Positions 43,224-52,705 of a stretch of 59,637 nucleotides of DNA are shown in pieces (position 1 is the first letter of the stretch; each line of letters opens with the position of its first letter). This stretch comes from Flammeovirgaceae bacterium (GTDB taxonomy: Bacteria > Bacteroidota > Bacteroidia > Cytophagales > Cyclobacteriaceae). The stretch lies in NCBI GenBank assembly GCA_021299455.1, contig JAJTGQ010000057.1:1-59637 (forward strand), read 5' to 3'. The notes under the pieces are model-generated. The model searched no databases and had not been told where the DNA came from. It saw only the letters and a list, made by a program, of their open reading frames with translations. Both the position numbers and the translations under genes were made by a program.

Positions 43224-44381
43224 ATGAACAGAAAATTGAGAATGGGAATGGTAGGTGGAGGTAAGGATGCCTTCATAGGATCGATTCACCGACTGGCAGC
43301 CAACATGGATGGCCTTGTTGAAATTGTTTCGGGTGCGCTCAGTATAAATCCTGAGATTGCCAAAGAAAGTGGAAAGGCTTTGTTTTTGGCAGAAGATCGC
43401 ACCTACTTGACTTACGAAGAGATGATGGAAAAGGAGAGTAGGTTGCCAGCTGACAAACGCATCGATTTTGTGACAATCGTAACACCGAACTTTGCCCATT
43501 TTGCGCCCGCGATGTTGGCGTTAGAGAAAGGCTTTCATGTCGTCATCGAAAAGCCTATCACATTTACACTTGATGAAGCACGTCAACTCAAAAAGAAAGT
43601 AGACGAGACGGGTTTGATTTTATGTTTGACACATACCTATTCTGGTTATCCGATGGTAAGGCAGGCACGTGCCATGGTGCGCGAGGGTGCGCTGGGTAAA
43701 ATAAGAAAAATAGTAGTTGAATATCCCCAAGGTTGGTTAAGTAAATTAAGTGAACGCGAAGGAAATGCGCAGGCTGCATGGAGAACAGATCCGAAAAAAT
43801 CGGGCAAGGCAGGCTCAATGGGTGATATTGGTACACATGCAGCTCATTTGGCAGAGTTTATTTCAGGACTCAAGATCACTCATTTGTGTGCCGACTTAAA
43901 CATTCTTGTAACCGGTCGTGCGCTGGATGACGATGGCAACGTGTTGTTAAAATTTGACAATGGTGCTGCTGGTGTATTGATTGCTTCACAAGTAGCAGCT
44001 GGTGAAGAAAATGCGTTGCGGATCAAGATTTATGGAGAGAACGGTGGCTTAGAGTGGGCGCAAATGGAACCCAATACGCTGATCGCAAAATGGCTCGACA
44101 AGCCAACCCAACTTTTACGTGCGGGTACCAATGGTTTTTTGCACTCGGAAGCTATTTTCAACGCACGCACACCGGCTGGACACCCAGAGGGCTATTTGGA
44201 AGCCTTTGCTAATCTCTATCGCAATTTCGCATTAACATTGTCGGCACGAATGGATGGTTCTCCTGTTCCCAAAGAAGTAAATTTTCCTACTGTTGAAGAT
44301 GGGATTCGTGGCATGGCGTTTATAGACAATGTAGTAAAGAGTGGGCAGAGTAAAGAAAAGTGGACACCGTTTGAGATTTGA
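43224..44381 (+). CDS. Gfo/Idh/MocA-family oxidoreductase
   Basis: A 385-residue cytosolic NAD(P)-dependent sugar oxidoreductase. The Rossmann start is GMVGGGKDAFIGSIHRLAA, the EKP motif is VVIEKPITFTLDEARQLKK, and GSMGDIGTHAAHLAEFI is the C-terminal-domain catalytic His region. It leads a cluster with two xylose-isomerase-like TIM barrels, a cytochrome c and a 3-keto-disaccharide hydrolase domain protein, so C3 oxidation of a glycoside or reduction of a keto-sugar is likely. Exact substrate unknown. Confidence 0.92.
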   Translation: MNRKLRMGMVGGGKDAFIGSIHRLAANMDGLVEIVSGALSINPEIAKESGKALFLAEDRTYLTYEEMMEKESRLPADKRIDFVTIVTPNFAHFAPAMLALEKGFHVVIEKPITFTLDEARQLKKKVDETGLILCLTHTYSGYPMVRQARAMVREGALGKIRKIVVEYPQGWLSKLSEREGNAQAAWRTDPKKSGKAGSMGDIGTHAAHLAEFISGLKITHLCADLNILVTGRALDDDGNVLLKFDNGAAGVLIASQVAAGEENALRIKIYGENGGLEWAQMEPNTLIAKWLDKPTQLLRAGTNGFLHSEAIFNARTPAGHPEGYLEAFANLYRNFALTLSARMDGSPVPKEVNFPTVEDGIRGMAFIDNVVKSGQSKEKWTPFEI

Positions 44382-44429
44382 TTCAATTTGAAAATTCGGT
44401 GATTTGGTAATTTAAAAATGATGTTCATT

Positions 44430-44464
44430 CTTAAGTCTTAAATCTTAAATCTTAAATCTTAAAT
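44430..44464. repeat. Heptad tandem repeat CTTAAAT x5
   Basis: Five tandem 7-base units, CTTAAGT then four exact CTTAAAT, in the 90-base spacer before the TIM-barrel gene at 44472, ending 7 bases before its ATG. The AT-rich run could affect initiation, but its function is unknown. Confidence 0.8.
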
Positions 44465-44471
44465 AGTCTTA

Positions 44472-45524
44472 ATGACAACAATAAAAGGTCCAGGTATTTT
44501 TCTAGCGCAGTTCTTATCAGATGAACCTCCATTTGATAAACTTAGTACAATCTGTAAGTGGGCTGCTTCATTGGGATATGTGGGTGTTCAACTTCCCAGT
44601 TGGGATGCGCGCTGTATTGATTTAAAAAAGGCGGCTGAAAGCAAAGAGTATGCAGATGAAATTCGCGAGGTTGTTGAGTCAGCTGGATTAAAAATCACAG
44701 AACTTTCTACCCATTTGCAAGGCCAATTAGTAGCAGTCAATCCTGCTTATGATAGTCTCTTTGACGGATTCGCTCCCAAAGCAGTTCATGGAAAACCGAA
44801 AGATCGTACAAAGTGGGCCATCGATCAATTGAAATTGGCGGCAAAGGCTAGTAAAAATTTAGGACTGAATGCGCACGCCACATTTTCCGGGGCATTGATG
44901 TGGCAGACGGTGTACCCCTGGCCTCAACGCCCGGCCGGATTGGTGGAGGATGGATTTAAAGAATTGGCCAAGCGCTGGCTTCCGATCCTCAATGCGTTCG
45001 ACAAAGTAGGTGTGGATGTTTGCTACGAAATTCATCCGGGCGAAGATTTGCATGACGGAGTTACGTTCGAGCGATTCTGGGAGGCAACTGGAAAACATCA
45101 ACGTTGCAATATTCTCTACGACCCCAGTCATTTTGTTCTGCAACAGTTAGACTACCTTCAGTACATCGACTTCTATCATTCGTTCATCAAGATGTTTCAT
45201 GTGAAGGATGCGGAGTTTAATCCCACTGGAAAAAGCGGAGTCTATGGCGGCTATCAGGATTGGATTAATCGCCCCGGTAGATTCCGATCGCTGGGCGATG
45301 GGCAAGTTGATTTTAAATCGATCTTTAGCAAGTTGGCGCAATATGGGTATGAAGGTTGGGCGGTGCTGGAGTGGGAATGTTGTATCAAACACCCCGAGCA
45401 AGGAGCTGCGGAGGGAGCGCCTTTTATAAAAAAGCAAATCATCCGGGTCACCGAAAAAGCTTTTGATGATTTTGCCTCTGCAGGGAAAAATCCCAAACTC
45501 AATAAATCAATTTTAGGAATTTAA
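44472..45524 (+). CDS. Sugar phosphate isomerase/epimerase (xylose-isomerase-like TIM barrel)
   Basis: A 350-residue AP-endonuclease-2/IolE-type TIM barrel. Metal ligands are suggested by CYEIHPGEDLHDGV, NILYDPSHFVLQQLDY, MFHVKDAEF and WAVLEWECC. No signal peptide is present, so it is cytosolic like the Gfo/Idh gene 90 bases upstream. Relatives act as sugar isomerases, epimerases, or lyases on keto-glycosides; this last role fits the cluster. The next gene starts 10 bases after. Confidence 0.9.
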   Translation: MTTIKGPGIFLAQFLSDEPPFDKLSTICKWAASLGYVGVQLPSWDARCIDLKKAAESKEYADEIREVVESAGLKITELSTHLQGQLVAVNPAYDSLFDGFAPKAVHGKPKDRTKWAIDQLKLAAKASKNLGLNAHATFSGALMWQTVYPWPQRPAGLVEDGFKELAKRWLPILNAFDKVGVDVCYEIHPGEDLHDGVTFERFWEATGKHQRCNILYDPSHFVLQQLDYLQYIDFYHSFIKMFHVKDAEFNPTGKSGVYGGYQDWINRPGRFRSLGDGQVDFKSIFSKLAQYGYEGWAVLEWECCIKHPEQGAAEGAPFIKKQIIRVTEKAFDDFASAGKNPKLNKSILGI

Positions 45525-45534
45525 ATTAACTACT

Positions 45535-45948
45535 ATGAAGAATAAACAGACTAGCTTGATTTTCACAATTGTTATTTTGTTTTTAGTTTATGCATGTGGC
45601 TCCAAAAAAGAAGCTACCAATACAGAAGACTATGGGACTCCTAAAGACGAGGCTGCACCTATTACTGCTGTTGATGCGATCACTCAGGGGGAGTCTTTGG
45701 TAAAAGCTAGCGATTGCAAAACTTGTCATCATGTCATTAATAAAATTATTGGGCCGTCACATACAGATGTGGCAAAGAAATATGATTTCACAAAAGCGAA
45801 TGTAGAGTTATTGGCTGGAAAGATTATTGCTGGAGGTTCGGGAGTGTGGGGTGAGATACCGATGGCTGCACATGCAGACATAACGCAGGCCGATGCCGAA
45901 AAAATGGCGCGCTATGTATTGTCACTTGATGGGGAGAGGGAGCACTAG
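45535..45948 (+). CDS. Lipoprotein c-type cytochrome (monoheme)
   Basis: A 137-residue periplasmic, lipid-anchored cytochrome. The signal ends in a lipobox (LVYACGS, lipidated Cys21); heme motif is Cys61-K-T-Cys64-His65 (SDCKTCHHV). The distal ligand is probably Met110 in VWGEIPMAAHADI, giving a His/Met cytochrome c551/c552-like fold. It is 10 bases after the TIM-barrel gene. In such clusters the cytochrome may accept electrons from a periplasmic sugar dehydrogenase, although none with a quinoprotein domain is visible here. Confidence 0.92.
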   Translation: MKNKQTSLIFTIVILFLVYACGSKKEATNTEDYGTPKDEAAPITAVDAITQGESLVKASDCKTCHHVINKIIGPSHTDVAKKYDFTKANVELLAGKIIAGGSGVWGEIPMAAHADITQADAEKMARYVLSLDGEREH

Positions 45949-45986
45949 GATTTACGATTTTTGATTTACGATTTTGCGATTTTAGA
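45949..45986. repeat. Heptad-periodic spacer repeat (GATTTAC/GATTTTG type)
   Basis: Directly after the cytochrome stop: GATTTAC, GATTTTT, GATTTAC, GATTTTG, CGATTTT, a run with 7-base period. It lies in the 55-base spacer before the 3-keto-disaccharide hydrolase gene. Function unknown. Confidence 0.65.
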
Positions 45987-46003
45987 CTAAACGATCATTC
46001 AAG

Positions 46004-46741
46004 ATGAAACATTATCAAAAAAACAACAAAAAAGTATTGACGACACTTATTTTTTGTTTGTTAGTTGGATTTGCCAGCGCACAGAACACCTTGACCGAAA
46101 AGGAAATCAAAGCCGGATGGAAACTTTTGTTTGATGGAAAGACGCTTGCAGGTTGGCATAATTTCAAGAGTGATAAAATTGGCGAAGCATGGTCAGTCAC
46201 AGATGGCGCAATTCACCTCAATAAAACGCAACAGGAAGGTTTTCAGGTGAAGGGTGGTGGCGATATTGTGACCCAAGGCGAATTTGAAAATTTTGAACTA
46301 CGTCTGGATTGGAAAATTGCACCCTGTGGTAATAGTGGAATTATTTTCAACGTGGTAGAGTCGCCCGAATACGAGTACGTGTGGCAAACAGGTCCTGAGA
46401 TGCAGGTGTTAGACAACACCTGTCATCCCGATGCAAAAATTGAAAAACATCGAGCCGGGAATTTATACGATTTAATCAAAAGCCCAACGGAGTCGGTAAA
46501 ACCCGCCAACGAGTGGAATGAAGTGAAAATCGTCTCTAACAAAGGCAATCTCGTTTTGTGGCTCAATGGTGTAAAACAAGTGGAGACAGAAATGTTTACG
46601 CCAGCTTGGGAAGCGCTGATTAAAGGAAGTAAGTTCAAAGATATGCCGGGGTTTGGTAAAGCGCGGAAGGGAAAGATTTCTTTGCAAGATCATGGTGATC
46701 TGGTTTGGTATCGAAACATCAAGATTAAAGAACTAAAATAG
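46004..46741 (+). CDS. 3-keto-disaccharide hydrolase domain protein (DUF1080)
   Basis: A 245-residue secreted protein with a signal peptide (LTTLIFCLLVGFASAQN) and a single PF06439-type domain of concanavalin-like fold. Diagnostic parts: GWKLLFDGKTLAGWHNFKSD near residue 38, NFELRLDWKIAPCGNSGIIF, GPEMQVLDNTCHPDA and ISLQDHGDLVWYRNIKIKEL at the end. Members hydrolyse 3-keto-glycosides or bind them. With the neighbouring oxidoreductase and TIM barrels it supports a 3-keto-sugar pathway partly in the periplasm. Confidence 0.93.
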   Translation: MKHYQKNNKKVLTTLIFCLLVGFASAQNTLTEKEIKAGWKLLFDGKTLAGWHNFKSDKIGEAWSVTDGAIHLNKTQQEGFQVKGGGDIVTQGEFENFELRLDWKIAPCGNSGIIFNVVESPEYEYVWQTGPEMQVLDNTCHPDAKIEKHRAGNLYDLIKSPTESVKPANEWNEVKIVSNKGNLVLWLNGVKQVETEMFTPAWEALIKGSKFKDMPGFGKARKGKISLQDHGDLVWYRNIKIKELK

Positions 46742-46745
46742 TAGA

Positions 46746-47192
46746 ATGATCATCGGCATCTTCGATAATGAATTTGTGACCTGTCAATTGGACGATTCGT
46801 TACCCGTGCTGATGCACCGTTGGAAACAAGCACCTCCTGCGGAGGAATTTGAGTTTACGCTAAAGCGAATCCTGGACGAATATAGAATACACGTAAGAAC
46901 CTACCCTAACTTGGCCTGGCTGGTGGATGCAGCATTGCTTGGTGAGTTGGACGAAGACATTGAAAGTTGGTTAGTCGAGGTGTGGGAAAAAATGCTTTTT
47001 GAAGATGCCGGAGTTAGAATTCATGCCGTCATCCTTGGTCAAAGTATTTATGCCGATTACCCGATGGAAAAATTTAAACAAGACGCTGAAGTAAAATTTG
47101 AAAAATTCAACGTGCATTTAGGGGTATTTTCGAATCAGCGGGAAGCCTACGAGTGGATTCACCAGCAACAATTACTTAATCAGAAATTATGA
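46746..47192 (+). CDS. Small protein of unknown function, STAS-like
   Basis: A 148-residue soluble acidic protein with no signal or membrane segment. I cannot assign a family with confidence. The alternating pattern of strands and helices (LVDAALLGELDEDIESWLVEVWEK, then VRIHAVILGQSIYADYP) resembles the SpoIIAA/STAS-like small proteins common in Cytophagales. It starts 4 bases after the 3-keto-disaccharide hydrolase gene and overlaps the next TIM-barrel gene by 4 bases, so it is co-expressed with sugar catabolism, though its role there is unknown. Confidence 0.72.
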   Translation: MIIGIFDNEFVTCQLDDSLPVLMHRWKQAPPAEEFEFTLKRILDEYRIHVRTYPNLAWLVDAALLGELDEDIESWLVEVWEKMLFEDAGVRIHAVILGQSIYADYPMEKFKQDAEVKFEKFNVHLGVFSNQREAYEWIHQQQLLNQKL

Positions 47193-48052
47193 ACCGCAGA
47201 CAATTCATTCAAACTAGTTCGTTGGCTGCTATAGGAGCCGCAACACTTAGTTCCTTTGCACCCATTAACAAAAGGAAAATTGGTCTTCAACTTTATTCAT
47301 TGCGTGACATAATCGCCAAAGACCCAAAATCGGTGTTACGAAAAGTAGCGGAGTTTGGCTATAAAGAGTTAGAAGCCTATAGTTATAGTGATGGAAAGAT
47401 TTTCGGATTGAAATACAAGGAGTTTACTGACCATGCGAAGAGCCTAGGTATGAAAGTAACAAGCGGTCATCATGGGTATGGCATGTCAGAATCATTAAAG
47501 TCGGTAAAGGGTACTGTCGTAAACGGGTGGGAAAAGGCGGTGAGCGATGCGAAGGAATCGGGTCAGGAATTTATGGTGGTTGCATATCTTACGGCAGATG
47601 AGCGCAATGATTATAAAAGGCTCTGTGAAGCGTTGAATAAAGCCGGGGAGATATGCAACAAATACGGCATTCGATTAAACTATCACAATCACGAATTTGA
47701 GTTTGAACAGTTTGAGGGGCAAGTAGCCTACCAGTTGATGCTCAAAGAGCTTGATCCAAAACTCGTTGGCATGGAAATGGACTTGTATTGGATGCACTTT
47801 GCTAATCAGAATCCCCTGGATTATTTCACGAAATACCCAGGCCGGTTTGAGCAATGGCACGTAAAGGATATGGATAAAAGTGATCCCAAACTTCAAGTGG
47901 ATGTAGGTACCGGCCGGATCGATTTTAAATCTATTTTCGCCAAAGCTAAACTAGCCGGGTTGAAGCACTTTTATATTGAACAAGAGGCCTATCCCATTAG
48001 CTCTATCAAGAGTGTTGAGCAGAGTTTGCTCAATTTTCAAAAGTTGATCTAG
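47189..48052 (+). CDS. Tat-type secreted sugar phosphate isomerase/epimerase (TIM barrel)
   Basis: A 287-residue xylose-isomerase-like TIM barrel preceded by a twin-arginine-type leader (NRRQFIQTSSLAAIGAATL, residues 2-20). Metal ligand candidates are in YHNHEFEFEQF, VGMEMDLYWMHF, QWHVKDMDKSD and HFYIEQEAY. It is the periplasmic counterpart of the cytosolic barrel at 44472. The start overlaps the preceding small gene by 4 bases. As a likely metal-dependent keto-glycoside lyase or isomerase it would work beside the secreted DUF1080 protein. Confidence 0.9.
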   Translation: MNRRQFIQTSSLAAIGAATLSSFAPINKRKIGLQLYSLRDIIAKDPKSVLRKVAEFGYKELEAYSYSDGKIFGLKYKEFTDHAKSLGMKVTSGHHGYGMSESLKSVKGTVVNGWEKAVSDAKESGQEFMVVAYLTADERNDYKRLCEALNKAGEICNKYGIRLNYHNHEFEFEQFEGQVAYQLMLKELDPKLVGMEMDLYWMHFANQNPLDYFTKYPGRFEQWHVKDMDKSDPKLQVDVGTGRIDFKSIFAKAKLAGLKHFYIEQEAYPISSIKSVEQSLLNFQKLI

Positions 48053-48178
48053 CCTTTCTATACCAAAGACCGGATCACCCATAAATTGGTCGTCAGAGTG
48101 TGGCAAGTGGTCTGATACCCTTGATTTCCAATTTCTATCAGCAATGGGTAAAAAGTGGTAGCACCGAAAAAAATATGT

Positions 48179-48192
48179 TTCAATCGATTGAA
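48179..48192. promoter_or_regulatory. Perfect 14-bp palindrome upstream of pckG
   Basis: TTCAATCGATTGAA is fully self-complementary and lies 57 bases before the pckG start codon, within a 196-base spacer. It could be an operator for the gluconeogenic gene. A looser inverted repeat CTGATA (48112-48117) / TATCAG (48136-48141) lies further upstream. No regulator can be named. Confidence 0.35.
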
Positions 48193-48248
48193 TCATTTTA
48201 TTTGATGATTTCTATCCCTATTTTGCAGCTACAATAATCAAGTAATTT

Positions 48249-50102
48249 ATGGCAGCAATACCTACCCAATCTACCTACCCGATTCATCACCAAGAGCTTT
48301 TGGCATGGGCCCAGCAAATGGCAGATCTTTGCCAGCCCGATTCGATACGATGGTGCGATGGTTCTGCAAACGAATACAATACACTTTGTGAGTTGCTGTT
48401 GTCAAAAGGAACCTTTATTCGCCTTGATCCAAAAAAGCGGCCCAATAGTTTTGCTTGCTTTTCAGATCCCAGTGATGTGGCGCGCGTAGAAGACAGAACC
48501 TATATCTGCAGTCGAACAAAAGAAGACGCAGGCCCTACTAATAATTGGGTTGATCCTCGCGAAATGAAACCCAGATTGAAGAAACTGTTTGATGGATGCA
48601 TGAAAGGGCGCACCATGTATGTCATTCCCTTTAGCATGGGGCCGGTTGGTTCCACGTTGTCACAAATTGGTGTGCAAGTAACCGATTCAGAGTACGTAGT
48701 GGTGAATATGCACATTATGACTCGTGTGGGTACTAAGGTGATGGACGTATTGGGTAAAGAGGGTGAGTATGTGAAGTGTCTTCATTCTGTAGGCGCGCCA
48801 CTGGCGGCCGGACAGCAAGACGTAAAGTGGCCTACCAACCAAACTGTTAAATACATTGTTCATTATCCTGAAGATCGCGCCATCGTTTCATATGGCTCAG
48901 GATATGGTGGTAACGCATTGCTTGGAAAGAAATGCTTCGCTTTGCGTATAGCTTCTTCCATGGCGCAAGAACAAGGCTGGCTGGCAGAGCATATGTTACT
49001 TATGGGAGTTGAAAATCCGGATGGAGAAAAAACGTATATCGCTGCCGCCTTCCCAAGTGCTTGCGGAAAAACAAATTTTGCCATGCTTATTCCACCAACC
49101 GAATTTCAAGGTTGGAAGATAACTACGGTGGGTGATGACATTGCGTGGATTAAACCGGGGGCAGACGGCAAATTGTACGCTATTAATCCGGAGGCCGGCT
49201 ATTTTGGAGTTGCGCCAGGCACCAATGCCAAAACAAATCCGAATGCGATAGAGTCGATTAGAAAAGATACGATCTTTACCAATGTGGGAGTGACTGACGA
49301 TGGCGATGTGTGGTGGGAGGGATTGACCAAAGAGGCACCCAAGAACCTAACAGATTGGAAGGGTCAACGTTGGGATCCAACATTGGGAAAACCGTGTGCG
49401 CATCCAAATGCACGATTTACGGCTCCGGCACACCAAAATCCTTATCTCGATAAAGATTGGGAGAATCCCAATGGTGTGCCTATTGGTGCATTTATTTTTG
49501 GTGGACGAAGAAGCACGACCATTCCATTGATCTATCAGGCGCACAATTGGAATTCAGGTGTTTATTTGGCGGCCACGATGGGCTCTGAAATGACTGCTGC
49601 TGCTTTTGGCGAAGTCGGTAAAGTGAGAAGAGATCCTTTTGCCATGCTACCGTTCTGCGGCTATCACATGGGCGACTATTTTAATCATTGGTTGCAATTC
49701 GGAAGAAATATTCCAAACCCTCCACGGATTTTTGGTGTGAATTGGTTCCGCAAAGATGAAGAAGGCAACTTTTTGTGGCCTGGCTTTGGTGAAAATATGC
49801 GTGTGTTGAAGTGGGTGGTTGAGAAAATTCAAGGAAAGTCTAATGCAGTAGAAAGTCCTATTGGCTGGATGCCACATTATGATGACCTCGACTGGACTGG
49901 CTCTGATTTTACGAGAGAACAATTTGAGGCCATCATGGCAATTGATCGCGAAGCCTGGAAGCGTGAGTTATTGGATCATGCCGAGTTGTTCGAGCGCATG
50001 TACGATAAGTTGCCGAAGGAATTTATTTTCATGCGAGAATTGCTACTTTCTAGCTTGTGGAGGTCTCCTGAAAAATGGAGACTTGAAACCGGAGAAGTCT
50101 AA
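48249..50102 (+). CDS. pckG: Phosphoenolpyruvate carboxykinase (GTP)
   Basis: A 617-residue cytosolic enzyme converting oxaloacetate and GTP to PEP, CO2 and GDP. The GTP-specific P-loop is [16 protein letters not shown] with reactive Cys272, the kinase-2 motif [16 protein letters not shown], and [21 protein letters not shown] follows. [15 protein letters not shown] is typical. The length fits the GTP form (about 600-620), unlike the ATP form. Separate transcription unit, with the stop overlapping the convergent YwqK-type gene by 4 bases. Confidence 0.97.
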   Translation: MAAIPTQSTYPIHHQELLAWAQQMADLCQPDSIRWCDGSANEYNTLCELLLSKGTFIRLDPKKRPNSFACFSDPSDVARVEDRTYICSRTKEDAGPTNNWVDPREMKPRLKKLFDGCMKGRTMYVIPFSMGPVGSTLSQIGVQVTDSEYVVVNMHIMTRVGTKVMDVLGKEGEYVKCLHSVGAPLAAGQQDVKWPTNQTVKYIVHYPEDRAIVSYGSGYGGNALLGKKCFALRIASSMAQEQGWLAEHMLLMGVENPDGEKTYIAAAFPSACGKTNFAMLIPPTEFQGWKITTVGDDIAWIKPGADGKLYAINPEAGYFGVAPGTNAKTNPNAIESIRKDTIFTNVGVTDDGDVWWEGLTKEAPKNLTDWKGQRWDPTLGKPCAHPNARFTAPAHQNPYLDKDWENPNGVPIGAFIFGGRRSTTIPLIYQAHNWNSGVYLAATMGSEMTAAAFGEVGKVRRDPFAMLPFCGYHMGDYFNHWLQFGRNIPNPPRIFGVNWFRKDEEGNFLWPGFGENMRVLKWVVEKIQGKSNAVESPIGWMPHYDDLDWTGSDFTREQFEAIMAIDREAWKRELLDHAELFERMYDKLPKEFIFMRELLLSSLWRSPEKWRLETGEV

Positions 50103-51415
50103 TTTTTCTTTTCGCCTTTTAAAATGCCGGCTTGAAACACCAGGGTTTTGATGAGTTTTCCATTCTCATCAAATTCTTTCCACTCTTTGTGTTTTTTATT
50201 GGCTATGTATTCGCCTTGCTCTTTTATTTTCCCATTGGTAAAATAGCTCGTGTAAATACCGTGTTGTCGGCTGCCCCGGTATCCGCATTCAGAAAGTAGT
50301 TCGCCACTTGTATAGTAGTTTTTAACTGTACCGGTTATCAGATTGAATTGCCAGGTTTCCTCCACTGACTTTTCACCATTCTCGTGATACTGCGTACGCA
50401 GACCATGCAATTGGCCTTTCTCATAATTTTCCTTTACGAGCAATTTTTTTCCATCCTTGGCGAAAAACAACCAGGTGCCATGCGGTTTGCCTTCTCTAAA
50501 TTCCTTGGTAAAAACCGGATTCCCATCTTCTGTAAACTCTTCCTGCTTGCTGTCTTTTCCGTTGAAGGCAAATTGCTCTTTTACTCTTATTTTACCATTT
50601 TCGAAATAGTCAAAGTTAGAACCAAATTTTCCACCTTCCTTGAATTGATATTCGTGTCGTTTTTTGCCACTTGAGTAGTAGCCAATGTTTTCTCCATGCA
50701 ATTTTGCATTCATGAAATGACCTTCCAGTTTCAGGTGGCCATCGGCATCATAATTCTTGAAATCGCCTACTTTCTCACCTTCTGCAATTGAATAAATTAA
50801 CTCAAGCTGGGTGTTGGGATAAAATGATTTAAAGTAACCGGCAATGAATCCGTCTTTGTAGTTGGCTTCGGTTTCGATAGATCCATTTTCATAGAATGTT
50901 TTGGTGATTCCGTTTGGCTTTTGATTCTTGTAGGTTATTTCCTTTCTGATTTTGCCGGTGGCGTAATACTCTTTTACAAGCCCATCCGGTTTCCCTTTTA
51001 CAAACAAGCCTTCTTGCTTTAGAATGCCAGATGGAAAGTAGGACTTAATACTGTCAACTAGTTTATTATTTTGATAATAAGCGGTTTGGATCGGCTTACC
51101 GGTTTCACTGAAAACTTCTACCGGCCCATGTCTAAGCCCGTCTTCATAGCTGATCTTGCGAATCAGGTTTCCGTTTTGGTGATACTCATAAAAAGTACCG
51201 GAACGAACACCATTTACAAAGGTACCCTCGATGTAAATCTTTCCATTTGGAAAAAATTTCTTGTATTTACCTTCTATGGATTGATTGTCGGCAGAAACGA
51301 AATATTGTTCCTGCACTTGTTTTTTGGCAGGATCATAATAAGTCTTTACTTCTTTTTGCGAATAGAGTTGGCTACTTAGAAGCAACAGAAAACAACAAAA
51401 GGTCCGATTCATCAT
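50099..51415 (-). CDS. Secreted YwqK/MORN-repeat protein
   Basis: A roughly 438-residue protein made almost wholly of repeating beta-hairpins of the type YYENGKIREE...F.NGK.. (for example [50 protein letters not shown]), about 15 copies. A signal peptide ([17 protein letters not shown]) supports the ATG at 51415 over the ATG at 51460, which would put 15 residues before it. Such proteins are often annotated as YwqK-family antitoxin, but in Bacteroidota they are mostly exported repeat proteins of unknown role; I see no toxin gene beside it. Convergent with pckG. Confidence 0.85.
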   Translation of the reverse strand: MMNRTFCCFLLLLSSQLYSQKEVKTYYDPAKKQVQEQYFVSADNQSIEGKYKKFFPNGKIYIEGTFVNGVRSGTFYEYHQNGNLIRKISYEDGLRHGPVEVFSETGKPIQTAYYQNNKLVDSIKSYFPSGILKQEGLFVKGKPDGLVKEYYATGKIRKEITYKNQKPNGITKTFYENGSIETEANYKDGFIAGYFKSFYPNTQLELIYSIAEGEKVGDFKNYDADGHLKLEGHFMNAKLHGENIGYYSSGKKRHEYQFKEGGKFGSNFDYFENGKIRVKEQFAFNGKDSKQEEFTEDGNPVFTKEFREGKPHGTWLFFAKDGKKLLVKENYEKGQLHGLRTQYHENGEKSVEETWQFNLITGTVKNYYTSGELLSECGYRGSRQHGIYTSYFTNGKIKEQGEYIANKKHKEWKEFDENGKLIKTLVFQAGILKGEKKN

Positions 51416-51475
51416 ATTGATATGACCTAACGAAATACAAAAGGTCATATTATAAAGCAACTAGTATTTTCTCTT

Positions 51476-52654
51476 TTACAATTTCTCAATTACAATCGCA
51501 GAAGCCCCGCCACCACCATTGCAAATCCCGGCTACACCTATGGCCGAATTATTTTGTTTCAGCACGTTAGCGAGTGTGATGGTAATGCGAGCACCAGAAG
51601 CACCTAGGGGATGCCCCAACGATACAGCGCCCCCATTGACGTTTACTCTGTCAGCATCAATTTTTAGTAATTGGTTGTTTGCCAACGCTACAGCCGAAAA
51701 CGCTTCGTTGATTTCATAGTAACCCACATCTCCTTTTTCAACGCCTGCCATTTTCATTGCCTTTGGAATCGCTAACGAAGGAGTCGTAGTAAACCACATT
51801 GGATCTTGAGCAGCATCGGCAAAGCCTCTGATCTTCGCGATAGGAGTAATGCCTAATTCTTTAGCTTTTTCCTTGCTCAACAAAATGACTGCTGCAGCAC
51901 CATCGTTAATAGTAGAGGCATTAGCAGCGGTGACGGTTCCTTCTTTGGTGAACACCGGTTTTAAACCTGGTATCTTGTCAAAGTTCACATTTTTGTATTC
52001 TTCGTCTTCTGAGAATAATGTCACATCACCTTTCTTGCCCGTGATCTCAACGGGAATAATTTCATCTTTGAATTTTCCGGCAGCCCATGCAGCAGCAGAT
52101 CGTTTATAAGAGTTGATTGCATACGCGTCTTGCTCCTGACGAGTGATCTTCATCTCTTTGGCCGTATTGTCTGCACAAACACCCATAGCGCAACGATTGT
52201 ACACATCGGTAAGCCCGTCATAGGTAAGCCCATCTAATACCTCTCCATTTCCATACTTAAATCCATACCGAGCCTTCATCAAGTAGTAAGGAATATTGGA
52301 CATGCTTTCCATACCCCCGGTGACTACCACATCATTCTGACCTAGCATGATTGACTGTGCTCCCAGCATAATGGCTTTCATCCCAGATGCACAAACTTTA
52401 TTTACCAGTGTGCATGGAACATCATAGCCAAGACCTGCCGCTACTGCCACTTGTGTAGCGGGTGCTTGCTGAAGCCCCGAAGAGATCACGTTGCCAAAAA
52501 AAACTTCCTGCACCTGTTTCGGATCAAGATTTATTTTTCGCATTGCCCCCTTGACGGCAATGGCGCCCAATTGTACGGCTGTCAATGGGGCCAGACTGCC
52601 TCCGAAACTTCCAATGGGTGTGCGAACAGCAGCTACGATGTATACTTCTTTCAT
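51476..52654 (-). CDS. Acetyl-CoA C-acetyltransferase (thiolase)
   Basis: A 392-residue thiolase. Nucleophile Cys88 (LVNKVCASGMKAI), the NEAFSAVAL motif, His in GGAVSLGHPLGASGAR, and the second Cys in GICNGGGGASAIVIEK are all present. Cleaves 3-oxoacyl-CoA or condenses two acetyl-CoA. Fourth gene of a minus-strand acyl-CoA group (fusion, SDR, dehydrogenase, thiolase), separated from the dehydrogenase gene by 51 bases. Confidence 0.95.
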   Translation of the reverse strand: MKEVYIVAAVRTPIGSFGGSLAPLTAVQLGAIAVKGAMRKINLDPKQVQEVFFGNVISSGLQQAPATQVAVAAGLGYDVPCTLVNKVCASGMKAIMLGAQSIMLGQNDVVVTGGMESMSNIPYYLMKARYGFKYGNGEVLDGLTYDGLTDVYNRCAMGVCADNTAKEMKITRQEQDAYAINSYKRSAAAWAAGKFKDEIIPVEITGKKGDVTLFSEDEEYKNVNFDKIPGLKPVFTKEGTVTAANASTINDGAAAVILLSKEKAKELGITPIAKIRGFADAAQDPMWFTTTPSLAIPKAMKMAGVEKGDVGYYEINEAFSAVALANNQLLKIDADRVNVNGGAVSLGHPLGASGARITITLANVLKQNNSAIGVAGICNGGGGASAIVIEKL

Positions 52655-52705
52655 TTTCTTGTTTCGTTAATTGGGAATTCTTTTCAATGTGCAAATATCC
52701 TAATT

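Noticed and set aside
44430-44464. Possible CRISPR-like array of short repeats
   Set aside because: Units are 7 bases, directly abutting, with no spacers; no cas genes are near.
50099-51415. Toxin-antitoxin interpretation of the YwqK-type gene
   Set aside because: The product has a signal peptide and many MORN-like repeats, and no toxin gene is adjacent; the antitoxin label comes from family naming only.
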